A stretch of DNA of 60,000 nt, from contig NC_088321.1 in NCBI RefSeq assembly GCF_910592395.1, forward strand, positions 498,001 to 558,000. The letters run 5' to 3'. A model generated the notes under the pieces. That model ran no database searches, was not told where the DNA came from, and saw only the letters and a program-made list of their open reading frames with translations. Shown piece by piece: positions 1 through 12,609 of this stretch. Positions within the stretch are counted from its first letter, which is position 1, and each line of letters begins with the position of its first letter. The DNA comes from Lineus longissimus (lineage: Eukaryota; Nemertea; Pilidiophora; Heteronemertea; Lineidae). The translations under genes were made by a program, and so were the position numbers.

Positions 1-1190
1 GCCCTGTGCATGAACCTGATCACATGTAGCTTGAAAGATTGCCCCCATAATTAACCAATAAAACTCTTCTCAATTTCTTACAATTTCCACCTGATACGTA
101 GAGTATTCTGGTAATAAAGCAAAGACCCAAAGATTATTACATTTCTACTGACAAAGTTCTTTCTTATTTCTGGTTTTCCGATTCCCTCAAACGGAATTTC
201 CCAAGTTCAGGTACCATGTCAGGTTCTAGCATTGGGCAACAGGGCAAAGAGAGGTTTCGCAATCTTACGTTTTCCGTACGTTTACGTATTCAAAGCGTCT
301 GTGACGCACGTGCACGTTCTTGTGATTTCTCAAAAAAGAAGGGGCTAATATGCCATGCCTTTGACTTACACCACAAAACTGTTATTTCAGATTTTAATTT
401 TCAAAACGTGAACTGAAACGTAAATCACAGCAATGCGAAACCTCTCTAGTATCTAGTTACACTTGTCCTGTTCTTGTCAATCTAGTACTAAGTGTCAAAT
501 AAAGCTAATATAACTCAATTTGAACTAATTTCAGCTGAAACTTTGACAAGTGTAACTAGTTTTCGACATTCAGTTTTACAAAGTATTGGTCTTGCCTTAA
601 ACTTTCCACATGTTGTTTGGCGAGAACATTTTCCATAAACGTTCCCTCCTTTGCCGATACGTCGTCCTCTCCTATAGATCACGTGACTTGATGACGTCAT
701 TGGCACGTGGTGTGCACGTAATATCACCTGGAAAACAAAATCACGGAAGTTTGAGAATTTTGCAAACTTATTAACAACAAAACAAAGGAACTTGTCAGGG
801 TTGGAGGATTTGGTCGCGAACAAGCTAAATAAGACTCTGATACGATCGAGGCTGAGTTGGGCACAGCCGCCCTTGGGACCAGGATTGGAAAGACCTAAAT
901 AGCTAAGGTGTGGCCAAAGGCAGATCAAAGTGGGGAGCAGTTGAGATGGCTCCAACAAAAAGATGGTCAAAGCCCCTTGTTCCAATGGACAGACATTACA
1001 ATGAGGGTAATGGAAATGCATTAGAGAAGCCAAGTTTAATGCCTTACATTGGCTTGTCATAGCTAAGGCAAGTCTTCAGATGAATACTTCCTCTAATTTA
1101 CTGCTGGCTTTATCTAAAGAGGGTCATTTTCCATCAGTAACTTACAGTCAGAGGAGTAAAAAGAAGGTATCATGTGTGGAGAAGGAGAAG
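1..1190. other. Stretch without a recognised gene
   Basis: I see no supported exon. A 181-codon open frame on the minus strand (515-1060) has no domain and probably arises by chance. A ~50-bp segment at 717-765 (CACCTGGAAAA, then TTTGAGAATTTTGCAA) recurs at 1706-1748, so old repeats are present. Confidence 0.4.
680..709. promoter_or_regulatory. E-box / CRE / E-box cluster
   Basis: CACGTG at 680-685, TGACGTCA at 692-699 and CACGTG at 704-709 within 30 bp. This is promoter-like, but no gene was recognised beside it. Confidence 0.35.
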
Positions 1191-1311
1191 GCTTTCAAAT
1201 GAGGATATTTCCGGCTGCGTCATCAGAAGCCGCTTTTTCATCAGCGCACTCATTGGGAAGAGGGTCATTAAAATCGCAAGGTGGTGAGATTATCAAAGAC
1301 GACAACACACG

Positions 1312-1550
1312 GATTTGACCATAATAATCAACATAACTCACAAGCTCGTACCAAGGCGGAAGCTCTACGAAATGTACAACACTACGCGCGATCGAATTCT
1401 GCCATCTGCCTGTACACGAGTTCCTTTGTTGATGTGCCCTGGTGTCCAGGGCATCCACAGCAATGATTCCATACCAAGCGCTGTACATTTCATAGAGCTG
1501 CCACCTGAGGGCGAGCTTGAGGGTAATGTTGATTGTGATAAGGTCACATC
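1312..1550. repeat. Fold-back element, copy 1
   Basis: The left arm around 1321-1380 (AATCAACATAACTCACAAGC and onward) and the right arm around 1480-1545 are diverged reverse complements sharing CAAGCTCG, AGCTCTA and GAAATGTACA. The loop carries a small TGCCCTGG/CCAGGGCA hairpin. A related pair lies at about 4440-4670. Confidence 0.6.
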
Positions 1551-2504
1551 ATTTGTATTCTTCCACCAGTCATTGTGGTGGGCATGTTTCTGCCGGTATC
1601 AAAGCAAGTTTCGAGTTGCGCAAGTCAACTTACCGTGTGTAGTATTGTATCCGCTGTATCATTTGATTCCCTGTGGAGTCCAGCCGCTTCGTGTGTATGA
1701 CATCCCACCTGGAAAATAAAGATAAAACCATTTTGAGAATTTTGCAAGTGGACATCACAATGAAACACAGACACTGTCAGTGTTTCCGACAGTGTCGCAT
1801 GAAGCTGGCAACCTGGCGATTTCTATCCCAGGATAGGTCACTATGTTTTGATTAATCATCAAATATCTACACTTGCTATGAATTCGGCTAAGTGCCGTCA
1901 CGACCTTCAGGGAAGCAATGTCTGCCTTGCAATTGAATTAATCCTTTGATGGGGTTTCTATCCTCGCACCAATATTCTAACGTTTGCAGGCAATATGATG
2001 TGCGAAGCCGCCAATGCAAATTGCTTTATATTTGCAACTTTAAATGTTTACTCACCGTGCAATTATGGAATTGTGGCCTTGTATTGAACATTGTTGGTCA
2101 GACTGCTGATTATGGTCCATCGCCTAGCTAGGATTGAGATCACCGAGGGATTTCTGGACAGAACCTTTCAACTCCTGGCATCATGGACCACCGACTGTCA
2201 TCTCTTACCACCATGGACACCTCGACCGTCATCTCATATCATAGATCAAGGAAAGTTATGTGGCCAAAGCTAAAATGATAAAAATCGAAAAAGGTTTCAA
2301 AATATGAGAAGACCAATCTTTGTTCTCGATATTCTTCGTTATCAGCGACCAAGACCTCCCAAAACCAACTCATCCTGCAACAGAACAGAGATTTTATTCG
2401 TATCACGGGAGGGTCAGGGTAGATCCGATGGCTAATATATTTCTTCCATCCTTCTTAACATTCCGACCTTGCAACCACACCAAGTCGGGAGCTACAACAT
2501 GAAG

Positions 2505-4335
2505 CCACTATGGATATTCCAGCTGACAGAGGGAAAATTACAAGTAATTTCAAATTGATTGAATCTCCACAAAATTTTGTGTGCACTTTTCTGACAGTAA
2601 CACAAATATATCCTGCAAATTTCACCTCAAAATCCCAAGTTGTTCATGATATTTTGATGTATTTCCAAACCTGAAGACCCCAGAGTCACTATGGATATTC
2701 CAGCTGGCAGAGGGAAAATTACAAGTAATTTCAAATTGATTGTATCTCAACTGAATTTTGTGTGCATTTTCCTGACAGTTACACAAGTATATCCTGAAAA
2801 TTTCAGCTCAAAATCATAACTCGTTCATGATATTTTGATGTATTTCCAAACCTGAAGACCCCGAGTCCCTATGGATATTCCAGCTGGCAGAGGGAAAATT
2901 ACAAGTAATTTCAAATTGATTGAATCTCCACAAAATTTTGTGTGCACTTTCCTGACAGTAACACAAATATATCCTGCAAATTTCAATTCAAAATCCCGAG
3001 TCGTTCATGATATTTTGATGTATTTCCAAACCTGAAGACCCCAGAGTCACCTAGGATATTCCAGCTGGCAGAGGGAAAATTACAAATAATTTCAAACTGA
3101 TTGAATCTCAACAAAATTATGTGTGCAACTTCCTGACAGTAACACAAATATATCCTGCAAATTTCAACTCAAAATCATAAGTCGTTCATGATATTTTGAT
3201 GTATTTCCAAACCTGAAGACCCCAGGGTCACTAAGGATATTCCAGCTGGCAGAGGGAAAATTACAAGTAATTTCAAAGTGATTGAAACTCAACTAAATTT
3301 TGTGTACAACTTGCGAAATTTGCAGGATATATTTGTGTTACTGTCAGGAAGTTGTACACAAAATTTTGTTGATATTCAATCAATTTGAAATTACTTGTAA
3401 TTTTCCCTCTGCCAGCTGGAATATCCATAGTGACTCTAGGGTCTTCAGGTTTTCAAATACATCAAAATATCATGAACGACTTATGATTTTGAGCTGAAAT
3501 TTGCAAGATATATTTGTGTTAATGTCAGGAAGTTGTACAAATAATTTTGTTGAGATTCAATCAGTTTGAAATTATTTGTAATTTTCCCTCTGCCAGCTGG
3601 AATATCCATAGTTACTTTAGGGTCATAAGGTTTGGAAATACATCAACATATCATGAATGACTTGGGATTTCGAGTTGAAATTTGCAGGATATATTTGTGT
3701 TACTGTCAGGAAGTTGCACACATAATTTTGTTGAGATTCAATCAGTTTGAAATTATTTGTAATTTTCCCTCTGCCAGCTGGAATATCCATAGTTACTTTA
3801 GGGTCATCAGGTTTGCAAATACATCAAAATATCATGAATGACTTGGGATTTTGAGTTGAAATTTGCAGGATATATTTGTGTTACCGTCAGGAAGTTGCAC
3901 ACATAATTTTCTTGAGATTCAATCAGTTTGAAATTATATGTAATTTTCCCTCTGCCAGCTGGAATACCCATAGTTACTTTAGGGTCTTCAGGTTTGGAAA
4001 TACATCAAAATATCATGAATGACTTGGAATTTTGAGTTGAAATTTGCAGGATATATTTGTGTTACTGTCAGGAAGTTGCACACAAAATTTTGTTGAGATT
4101 CAATCAATTTGAAATTACTTGTAATTTTCCCTCTGCCAGCTGGAATATCCATAGTGACTCTGGGGTCTTCAGGTTTGCAAATACATCAAAATATCATGAA
4201 CGACTTGGGATTTTGAGCTGAAATTTCCAGGATATACTTGTGTTACTGTCAGGAAAGTGCACACAAAATTTTGTTGAGATTCAATCAATTTGAAATTACT
4301 TGTAATTTTCCCTCTGCCAGCTGGAATATCTAATG
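2505..4335. repeat. 181-bp satellite array that reverses orientation near 3312
   Basis: Five direct units, with GGATATTCC at 2512, 2693, 2873, 3054 and 3235, then six reverse-complement units, with GGAATATCC-type sites near 3418, 3599, 3780, 3960, 4142 and 4323. Spacing is 180-181 bp throughout. Each unit contains CCAGCTGGCAGAGGGAAAAT, CTGACAGTAACACAA and TGATATTTTGATGTATTTCC. The switch lies around 3312, where an incomplete direct unit meets an incomplete inverted one. Open frames inside the array are by-products. Confidence 0.9.
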
Positions 4336-4399
4336 ATATATATGAGCAGATATGAAACTGGTTCAGGCAAAATAACTGGAGACTCCACAAACAGACCCT

Positions 4400-4715
4400 C
4401 GAAGGTGTGGATAACCAGCTGGCAGAGTCAAACCAACATATCACCAGAATACATGAATCAACAATTACCCACAAGCTCGCCCTCAGGTGGAAACTAAATG
4501 AAATGTACATCACTTGTTATGGACTAATGGCACCCATTTCCTTTTCGCGAGGCCACATCAACAATGGATCTCGTTCACAGGCGATGGCATAATTCTATCA
4601 TACCAACCAGTGTTCTATTCCATTCACCTTCCTCCTGGGTGCGAGCTTATGGGTTATGTTGATTGTTATGGTAAATAACCAGCTGGCAAAGTCAAACCAA
4701 CATCACTGATAATCT
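4400..4715. repeat. Fold-back element, copy 2
   Basis: Inverted arms near 4440-4505 and 4615-4668 match those of copy 1 at 1.3 kb. They are bounded by direct copies of ATAACCAGCTGGCA, AGTCAAACCAACAT at about 4409 and 4675. Confidence 0.6.
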
Positions 4716-4936
4716 TGATGGTTTGGAGACCAATGTTAAAGGAATGGACATCCTAGGAATGCAGGACCCGATACAATAGCCGTGTATTGTCAACGAATGT
4801 GGTTAATTGTTTGGTTAGGGTTAGCTACATAGTCGTCAACAAAGGAACTCGGCGACTCTATTCACTATAACAAAAGGACCGGACTTCGATTACGGGGGGA
4901 CTTGCATTTCTTTTACACCGGGTCAAAGTGGGTAAA

Positions 4937-5069
4937 TTAGGGAGTTTTCGCAAATCTCCCGAAACTCGAACACGAACGCCTATCCCATTGCTCGACATCG
5001 TAATCGGGAGGTTGAACAATGGGGTCGGCGTTCGCGTGGGCGTTTCGGGGATTTGCGAAAACTCCCTAA
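4937..5069. repeat. Fold-back element with ~53-bp arms
   Basis: TTAGGGAGTTTTCGCAAATC (4937 on) pairs with the reverse complement ending CTCCCTAA at 5069. Arms 4937-4990 and 5017-5069 have a 26-base loop and only a few mismatches. Confidence 0.8.
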
Positions 5070-5472
5070 TAGCTTGTGGCCCGCGAGGCAGTGAGACTGA
5101 AATTTTTTTTCCTTGCACAAAATCTCCAAAGTGCAGCATGTTGCAAAATACATTCGGTACACAAGCTATCATTGAGTTCGACCATTGAGGGGAGGGAAAA
5201 TACCGACGAAGTTCTGGACAGCACGTGTTGTCCAAGAAAATAAAATGGCCTCAATCTTCATGGCGGGAGGTAGGCTACAATAGTTTGGAGGACATTTTGC
5301 CATAAATTAATCAAAGGAAATCAAGATTGATGCTCTCTGTACTTTACTCTAACAAAATAGAATGTTTTTCATTGAACTTACCAGAATATCTGCAATTCTG
5401 TGCGAAATTTAGAAGAAAATCGAGATTTAGCTTCCGACCACCTTGGCGAGCTCGAGAGGAATGGCCTCAGAC

Positions 5473-5489
5473 TGACGTCACATCACGTG
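5473..5489. promoter_or_regulatory. CRE plus E-box pair
   Basis: TGACGTCA (5473-5480) three bases from CACGTG (5484-5489), followed by a Kozak-like CCACCATGG whose frame is not sustained. No gene attached. Confidence 0.3.
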
Positions 5490-5559
5490 GCCTCCCACCA
5501 TGGCATTGACCTATCAGGGAATGACCCGGGTTTCTGCTTGTAACGAACATGGTTTGGTA

Positions 5560-6515
5560 ACCAGTTGACCAGGGTGTGACGGCACGATTGAATGGTGTCG
5601 CAATCACTTTTTATTGACCTGATTTGTTGGGGGAAATGTGACCGCCGTTAAAGAAAGTTGAGACAGTCACAACCAGAACGAATTGCACCTGTGTCTGTGG
5701 CAATATCGTGAGGGGGATGAGACAGTTATAACCGAGAAAAACTGGCGCTGGCATCTATGTAGTGTTGCTGAACAATTCGAGAGAGATGAGGTTGTCAAAA
5801 TAAGACCAAATCGGTTCTGGCTCTCCCAACGTGTAGCTGACACACAGTTAGAGGGATGAGCCAGTCACAATCAGACCGATTAGGATCTTGCAGCGCATGA
5901 TCTCACCAAGATGGTGAGAAAGATGAGACAGTCACAACCAGATCAAATCGGACCTTAAAGGGACAATATTGGCAGCAGCTAGGCAGGCAAGATAAAGTTA
6001 CACGAAGTCGCCAATAGGATTCTCTCACATCTCACAGAACGTCGAAATTATTCACGCTTGTACGACGAAAATATTTAGTGCTGAACCTTACATGACCCAG
6101 GGCCCTTATTGTGTATACTAGTCACCTTAAGATGGCCAAATTAGCCCCTCTGCTCCTGCCTATAGTCCCCTTTAACTCATCCGTGTATCAAGATGGGGAT
6201 AGAGAAGAGACAGTCACAACCAGACCTGATCGGACCTCATAGCTCATCGGTGTATCAATATGGCGTGAGGGAAGGAGTCTCAACCAGGAGAACCGCGCCC
6301 TTGCAATCTCTATGTTGCTGACCAGTTGAGAGACGAGACTGTCACGAAAAGATTAGACCGGTCGCAGCTGTCCCACTGATTAGCTACAACAGGGATGATA
6401 CGGCTGTCACAATCAGACCGAAGACGACCTGCATGGCACAAACGTCTCACCAACACCGGGAGCAAAATGAGACGGTCACAATGAATCCGAACAGGACCGG
6501 ATGACCTGGCAACCG
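5560..6515. repeat. Decayed tandem array, period about 70 bp
   Basis: About ten diverged copies of GAGACAGTCACAACCAGA followed by a CGAATCGGACC-like block, seen near 5653, 5720, 5787, 5856, 5925, 6206, 6270, 6324, 6402 and 6470. Unrelated sequence interrupts the array at about 5955-6190. Confidence 0.7.
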
Positions 6516-6596
6516 TATTGAAACGCCGATAGTATCCCGTTTTTGGTCGTGATTTGAATACAATCAGACTTCGCCGTGATTTGGTTCATTCAAGCT

Positions 6597-6979
6597 ACTA
6601 GTCGTACTTCCACCTGTCGAATCCCCGTGTCATTTGCGCTTACACCTATGAATTGACGAGTCTAAATAGACCCGTGTGTCAAATCCCCGTGTCTATTAGC
6701 CCCATCGAGCTCGATGGGGCTAATCGGGGGCTAATTGAGACCCGTGTTCAACACGGGTTTTTTGGTAGGTGGAATCTGAATAGACACGGCAATTGCAAGT
6801 TCTCAGATCCGGCGACAGATGGCGCGGTGTAGTTGCCTGCGAAATTCCCCTCCAACGGGAAACACAGGAGAGCTCCCTACCTACAGCGCACCTGTCGCCG
6901 GGGCTATTAACCATTATCTAACACCACTGATAGGTGTAAGTGCGCCATGGTTTTATGATAGGTGGAACTACGACTATAA
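6597..6979. repeat. ~380-bp MITE-like fold-back element
   Basis: The left end (GTCGTACTTCCACCTGTC, then GCGCTTACACCTAT, 6597-6651) is the reverse complement of the right end (ATAGGTGTAAGTGCGC, then GATAGGTGGAACTACGAC, 6929-6979), with small gaps. The interior holds a perfect 30-bp palindrome at 6695-6724 and an ACCCGTGTT/AACACGGGT hairpin near 6750. Confidence 0.75.
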
Positions 6980-7212
6980 GCAATCAGGAAAAAGCATGAC
7001 AAAGGAACAATCAGTAATCATGTTTTTTCGTGTTGCAACAAAAACTTGCAGACACCACTGCATACTCGAACCCCCCCCCTGCTCTAACCCCCCCCCCCCC
7101 CCTGATCTAACCCTTAGCAGTTACATAATCAAAGCAAGAGATGGTTCAATTACTGGAATTTATTTCAACATGAATTCATCATATCATTATACAACGAGCT
7201 GTTCTCCAGCTA

Positions 7213-7570
7213 GAGGAATCACCTCACATGCCCAGGTCAGTCTTCCTGTCACAGCTACAGGAATCACCTCACATGCCCAGATCAGTCTTCCTGTCACAGC
7301 TACAGGAATCACCTCACATGCCCAGATCAGTCTTCCTGTCACAGCTACAGGAATCACCTCACATGCCCATGATCAGTCTTCCTATCACAGCTACAGGAAT
7401 CACCTCACATGCCCAGATCAGTCTTCCTGTCACAGCTACAGGAATCACCTCACATGCCCATGATCAGTCTTCCTATCACAGCTACAGGAATCACCTCACA
7501 TGCCCAGATCAGTCTTCCTGTCACAGCTACAGGAATCACCTCGCATGCCCAGATCAGTCTTCCTGTCACA
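7213..7570. repeat. 45/46-bp minisatellite, about 8 copies
   Basis: The unit starts GGAATCACCTCACATGCCCA and continues GATCAGTCTTCCTGTCACAG. Two units carry one extra base (46 bp). Units are contiguous with no unique spacers. Confidence 0.9.
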
Positions 7571-7984
7571 ACGTCAAATACCATGGAGAGCGTGTTTACA
7601 CTCGACATCACAGGCCTATGCTATAGAGAGGACTTTTCAACATGCATCTCCCAAGGAGAAGATGGTCGGCCATGTCACGCTCAGGCCTTTCGATTACATC
7701 ATTTTCACACCGCTATACGGTGTAGGAAATTTGGCATGTCCCCAAATTAGGCCCTGAAAAAATGTCCCCAAAATAGAAAAAAAAAAAATTTTTTTTTTTT
7801 TTTTTTAAGGGGTAATTTGACTCCCTGAAGCGTTTTTTGACACCTTAAATGACCAAATCTCATCCTAAATGGCCTAATTTGATACTTTTCATCCTAAAAT
7901 TATGAGTTTTCAGGTGCATGTGACAATGTCTGTTAATAAGGACGTCGATGTTCAGGCAAATTGGCACGATGAAATGTCCCCAAA

Positions 7985-8099
7985 GGACACCCTCAGGACT
8001 GACAAGTGCTGTCCTTAATAAAGAGGTTTCCTTGAATGGAAACTACCACTACTCGTGTCCTAAATAGAGAGGTTGTCCTTATTAGAGAGGAAACACTAC
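7985..8099. repeat. Dispersed AGAGAGG-type MITE, copy 1
   Basis: Contains GGACACCCTCAGGACTGACA, GTCCTTAATAAAGAGG and ATTAGAGAGG, shared with copies at 18.2, 24.9, 43.5 and 58.8 kb. It ends two or three bases from the zinc finger stop codon and so forms the start of that gene's 3' untranslated region. Confidence 0.75.
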
Positions 8100-8101
8100 A
8101 C

Positions 8102-11100
8102 TTAGGAAGCGGTGACTGACACCTCATCTGAAAAATCTATCAAGACATATTCTCCGTTTCCCTGGACGACAGCGTAGGCCCCATCCTCTACCTCCTGCAC
8201 CACAGCGACACCAGGATCACCAACAGGTGGCACTGACATAGTTTCTGAAGTCCCTAAATCACATGTGTAGACAAGGTTCGCCGGAGCGCCCTGTAGAATA
8301 GTTTGATCAGTGTCAGAATGTGAAGCGACAGCACAATCAACAGTTGAAACGCAGACAGACTCGGTCACGGTGGGTGCCGCCAAAACAGGAATTTCGGAAA
8401 TCTGCGCAAGGATTTCTGCAACGTCGTCCACATTATCATTTCTGCCGCCAGACGACACATTAGAATTTGCAGCAGACACACATGCCTTATTGTCACTCAC
8501 ATACACGTAATCAGCAGGAGCAGACGTTGATGTCCTAGGGCTAGCTTCGCTAAGTTTAATCAACTTCATTCTCTTGCCGCTCATTCCAACAGGACTTTTA
8601 GACGCGGCATCGATGCTGGCTCTTTCGCCATCCAATCGCGCAGAATCCTCATCCGATTCACCGCCCAGTTCAGTGAAAACTTTGCCCCGATGCTTCCTTT
8701 TAGTCAGAGTCACCCTCCCAATAGCCTCACCGTCTTGACCCTTGTCCTTAGTGCCCTTTCCCTCAGAGCAACTTTCCTTTTCGTGAGTAATTCCCGCAGA
8801 CCAGCTCTTCCCAGAACTTGAGCAACTCTCCACATACCCAGCCCCCACAACATCCCCTGTGTCATCAAACCCCATATTCCCATCATCACCTATAACCATC
8901 TTATAAGTCTTCTTACTTCCGATCAGTGAACAATCGCTCTCTCCGACATCCCTCCCCATCAATGACCCCTTTTCTCCCCCCTTGGACCTCGTACCACTTC
9001 TCTTACTCTTCTTGCCTCCCTCCTCGTGAGGTAACACAACCGTATCCGGTACGCCAACAGCATTCAATCTAATAGCGTCTTCATCCTCCGAGCTGAATCC
9101 AGCGTCCAAATTACTCAACAGAGCGTCCAACCCCGGCGTACAAGCTTTCGTCGTCTGCTTCAGAACGACCTTACCATGATCAGATGCGATCACAAACTTC
9201 ATCGGGTCTTCCCCAGGTGCTGGCAGCGCCATCTTGTGACGCTCATGACAATGATTCACCAACTCCTCTTTCGTCGAACAGTGCTTCTTACAAGTCGAGC
9301 ACAAAAAGGTCACATCCTTGGAATGTTGTTTTTCTTCATGGATGCGACGGTTGGCTTTAGTTCGGAACCGCTTTCCACATTCCCCGCAAGCGTGAGCGCG
9401 TATGTTTTTATGAATCAATGAATGTTTACTCAAAACCGACGCCAGACGAAACTCTTTCAGGCAGACGTCACACTGGTGTGGCTTCTCTCCTGTATGTATC
9501 CGCCGATGATGCTTCAGATACGTAGGCCGAGCAAACGCTTTGAAGCAAACCTCGCACACGTACGGCCGATCGGTGGAATGCGTCTTTAAATGTTTATTCA
9601 AGTTCCCCTTATGAACGAACGTCACCGCACACTGCGGACATTTGTGCGGTTTCACGCCGTTGTGTATCCGCATGTGACACAGTAAATTATCCCGCCGACT
9701 GTACGTTTTCTCGCACACGTAACATTTATGTCTGGGTTTTTCAGTTTTGTTTGGTTTTTCATCAATACAAAGCCCGTCAGGTCCATTTTTTGCCACAACG
9801 GCAAACTGATGGTCGTTGTGGTGTGCACTTTCCACCAGTTTGTTTTCATCTATCATATCTGTCTGCTCCCTGACTGAGTCAGACGACGGCTGCATTTCTA
9901 TGACTATGTGTTGGGTACCATCGGCGTCAATGAGAAGTGACGATGACTCCACGCCCAGAACGGAATGGACGAAATCATACAAGCGATTATTCGAGTCGTT
10001 TTGAACGCTAGAAACAGTCTGTCCAACATGGTCCAACTCGCTTACCAAGTTCGTATCAGCCCCATCACCACCCGGCATGATCCCCACATCACGACTAATA
10101 TCACTCAACGCCATCATCTTCCCGATAGAATTCGACTCCTGAATGACATCACTCAAACCATTCTCCATATTTTCCCTATCGACTGAATCATCATCCAAAA
10201 CTTTCCCGCCAAATTTCGAATTTGGCACAAAATGCGTTTCACTCTCCGGAACCGTTTTCTCAACGATATCACTCATAGCCATGACCTTCCCGACGAAATT
10301 AGACATCTCGACTGTCTCAGCTTCTCCGCCGCCATCGTTATTCTGATCATTCTCAACATCTTCGTCATCGGTAAAATCATCACTTGCGATATCATCCAAC
10401 AACATCGCCGGCCCATCGCCCGTATCTGTCTTCTTACATTCAGCAATCAGCGCATCAATATGAGCTTGATACGATTCCAAATTCTCAAAGTTTTTCTGAC
10501 AATGTTTACAGAAATGAATATCGCCTTGGCATTTTGCCAAATGACGCTTGGCGGAGCTCTCGGTCACACTTGATTTCCCGCACTTGGGACAGAAGATATA
10601 CCTGCGGACGTCCGTGTGAAGTTTCATATGCTTTGCGAGGCCGGCGTTACGATAGAACTTCTGCGCACACAGACTGCATGAATATCTCTTATCATGGCGG
10701 TGACGTGCAACGTGACCTTGAAGTGATGACAACTGGTTGAACTTATGTTTGCACAGGATGCATCTGCAATCAGAAAAATAATCATTTTAAAACAAGATAA
10801 TGAACCGTCAGAACAAAAGCCAATTTCGGGGCCTGTGTTAGTCGTTATAATCCAGTATTTTCGTGATTTTCGGTTTCAGTATCAAAAATGATATTAATCA
10901 CAAACCCACAAATAAACAAAACGTCTTCCTAAGTTTTCTGGTTTACTGTACATTTGCCCATCTCACACCAAGCCCGAGTAAAGACATACCTATACGGCTT
11001 AATCTTAAGATGCAGGTTCATATGATTCGACAGGTAGAATTTGCGGGCGAACCGGGCACCACACACGGCGCAGCTATACGGTTTCTCCTGGGTGTGAAGC

Positions 11101-12557
11101 TGGATGTGACGGTTCATGTTGACCTTACAGGCGAAGGAACGCTGACACTCTCGACACTGGTACGGTTTTTGACCTGAAATAAGAAATTTGAATTGTCTTA
11201 AATTTTTATGAGAAAATGTCAAAAGAACAATCCAAAAGTACAATCAATATTCTGCAGTTTAAGGGTTTTAAGCTCTCAAGGAATATTTACCTGTGTGGGT
11301 GCGGAGGTGATGAGTCAGGTAATCCGCCCGCGCGAACCGTTTCTTGCACTGGTTGCATTCATACGGCTTCTCGCCCGTGTGTGTCCGGATGTGACACCGC
11401 GCATCAGGTAACCGGCGAGTTTTTACCGGACAAGCGGAACACTGATAGCCATCTTCAGTTTGGACGAGGTGAGCGTCTTTGTTCGTTTCGTTCTTCATGC
11501 CGACCGGTTGGATAGGGACGGCAGCGCCGGATTCGATGAGTGAGGCCAGGACGTTCCCGTCTGAATAGAAAATACGGGGAAATTAGACTAATATTATGGT
11601 AATAAGGAGCTAGGTTTAGATGACTTGGCCAGTGACGTCAGGTGTGATTGACAATTGCCAGCAAAAGGATTGATTAGCATTTTGATTGTAGTACCTACCA
11701 TTTGATGAGACCCTTGGGAGATCGCCAGACATGAGATTAACCCCTGCCTGAGCCAGCTCGTCCATCGGCATGTAGAAGCTCTGAAGGTTGTAATCATCCG
11801 TGCCAACCGCCCCGTACTGGACCTTCACCAGTTGGCCATCGGAACCGGACGCTTTACTGGTTTCTGAAAGAAGAGGAAACGTCTCCTGTAAACCCAGAAT
11901 TCAAGTCGAACTTGTATATTGTCTCAGCGTGTTATCTGGCCAGCATGAATATACATACCTGGTTCGACTAGAGAGAGATTGCCGTCCTGATCCGAATAAA
12001 ACACAACCATCAATTCACCGCCATCCGTCGTACACAACTGCGCTTGATGCGTGGCGCCATCTTTTGGTAGCGCATGCGCCGCATTGGCTTTCATAACGAT
12101 CTGACCATCCTCGAGATAACCGATCATGACCTGCTCCTCTGTTGCATTTACCGCAGAAAGGAGACCTTCGACGGCACCTGAAGTGAATGAGATAATTACA
12201 GATTAGAGGGAGGCGCTGTGTAATACTGGTGAAGGTCGGTGGTGAACTTGAAGAGAGCTTATGTCAAAACATCCATTTGGGAGACCAAATGACGCATATA
12301 TTCAGTCCAGTTTCACAATACTCTTCTCTAGAAGAATTGTTTCGGACAAGGATCTTAATTGTGACCACTGTTGCAGCCAGACCTCTTAGACTAAGAAGTG
12401 TTCACCATCATATTCTGGAGTGTAGATAATATATTCAGCCACTTTTTCAAACAGGTTACCATTTACCTTCAGTTGACAAGTTGAGGACACCTGTCTCCAT
12501 TTCTGGCTCCCCTGATATGTCCATCACTTGATGTGTGTCGATGATCTTGACATCCAT
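8102..12557 (-). CDS. Poly-C2H2 zinc finger protein, six coding exons, 1196 aa
   Basis: Probable nuclear DNA-binding transcription factor. Coding exons on the minus strand: 12557-12467 (start codon), 12177-11959, 11863-11699, 11560-11291, 11173-10990 and 10763-8102; all junctions are GT/AG and phases join without a break. The first ~190 residues are acidic with no finger. Fingers with TGEKP-type linkers begin near residue 197: two in exon 4, two in exon 5, about four (some degenerate) at the start of exon 6, then six more at about residues 655-825, roughly 14 in all. The two finger blocks are separated by an acidic stretch rich in D, E and N, and the last ~370 residues are Ser/Gly/Asp-rich without domains. 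An acceptor at 12610 shows that the start exon has a spliced 5' leader, so the promoter lies further upstream (perhaps near 13.2 kb). A dispersed MITE begins within a few bases of the stop codon. I see no KRAB, BTB or SCAN domain and cannot assign an orthologue. Confidence 0.9.
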
Positions 12558-12609
12558 TATTCTAGTCAGGCATGCTCAATCTAATTCATCTTTGCTCAGT
12601 CTAGGAATA

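Noticed and set aside
515-1060. 181-codon minus-strand open frame
   Set aside because: No domain, biased composition, and it overlaps a repeated segment; the ATG context is ordinary.
7213-7570. Repeat-spacer look of a CRISPR array
   Set aside because: Units are contiguous 45/46-bp copies with no unique spacers, and the DNA is animal nuclear.
6819-7757. Overlapping long open frames with repeated ITSHAQISLPVTATG-type peptides
   Set aside because: They arise from the 45-bp minisatellite (period divisible by three) and lack splice context or non-repetitive domains.
8310-10740. Plus-strand open frames opposite the zinc finger exon
   Set aside because: Antisense shadows of a strongly supported coding exon.
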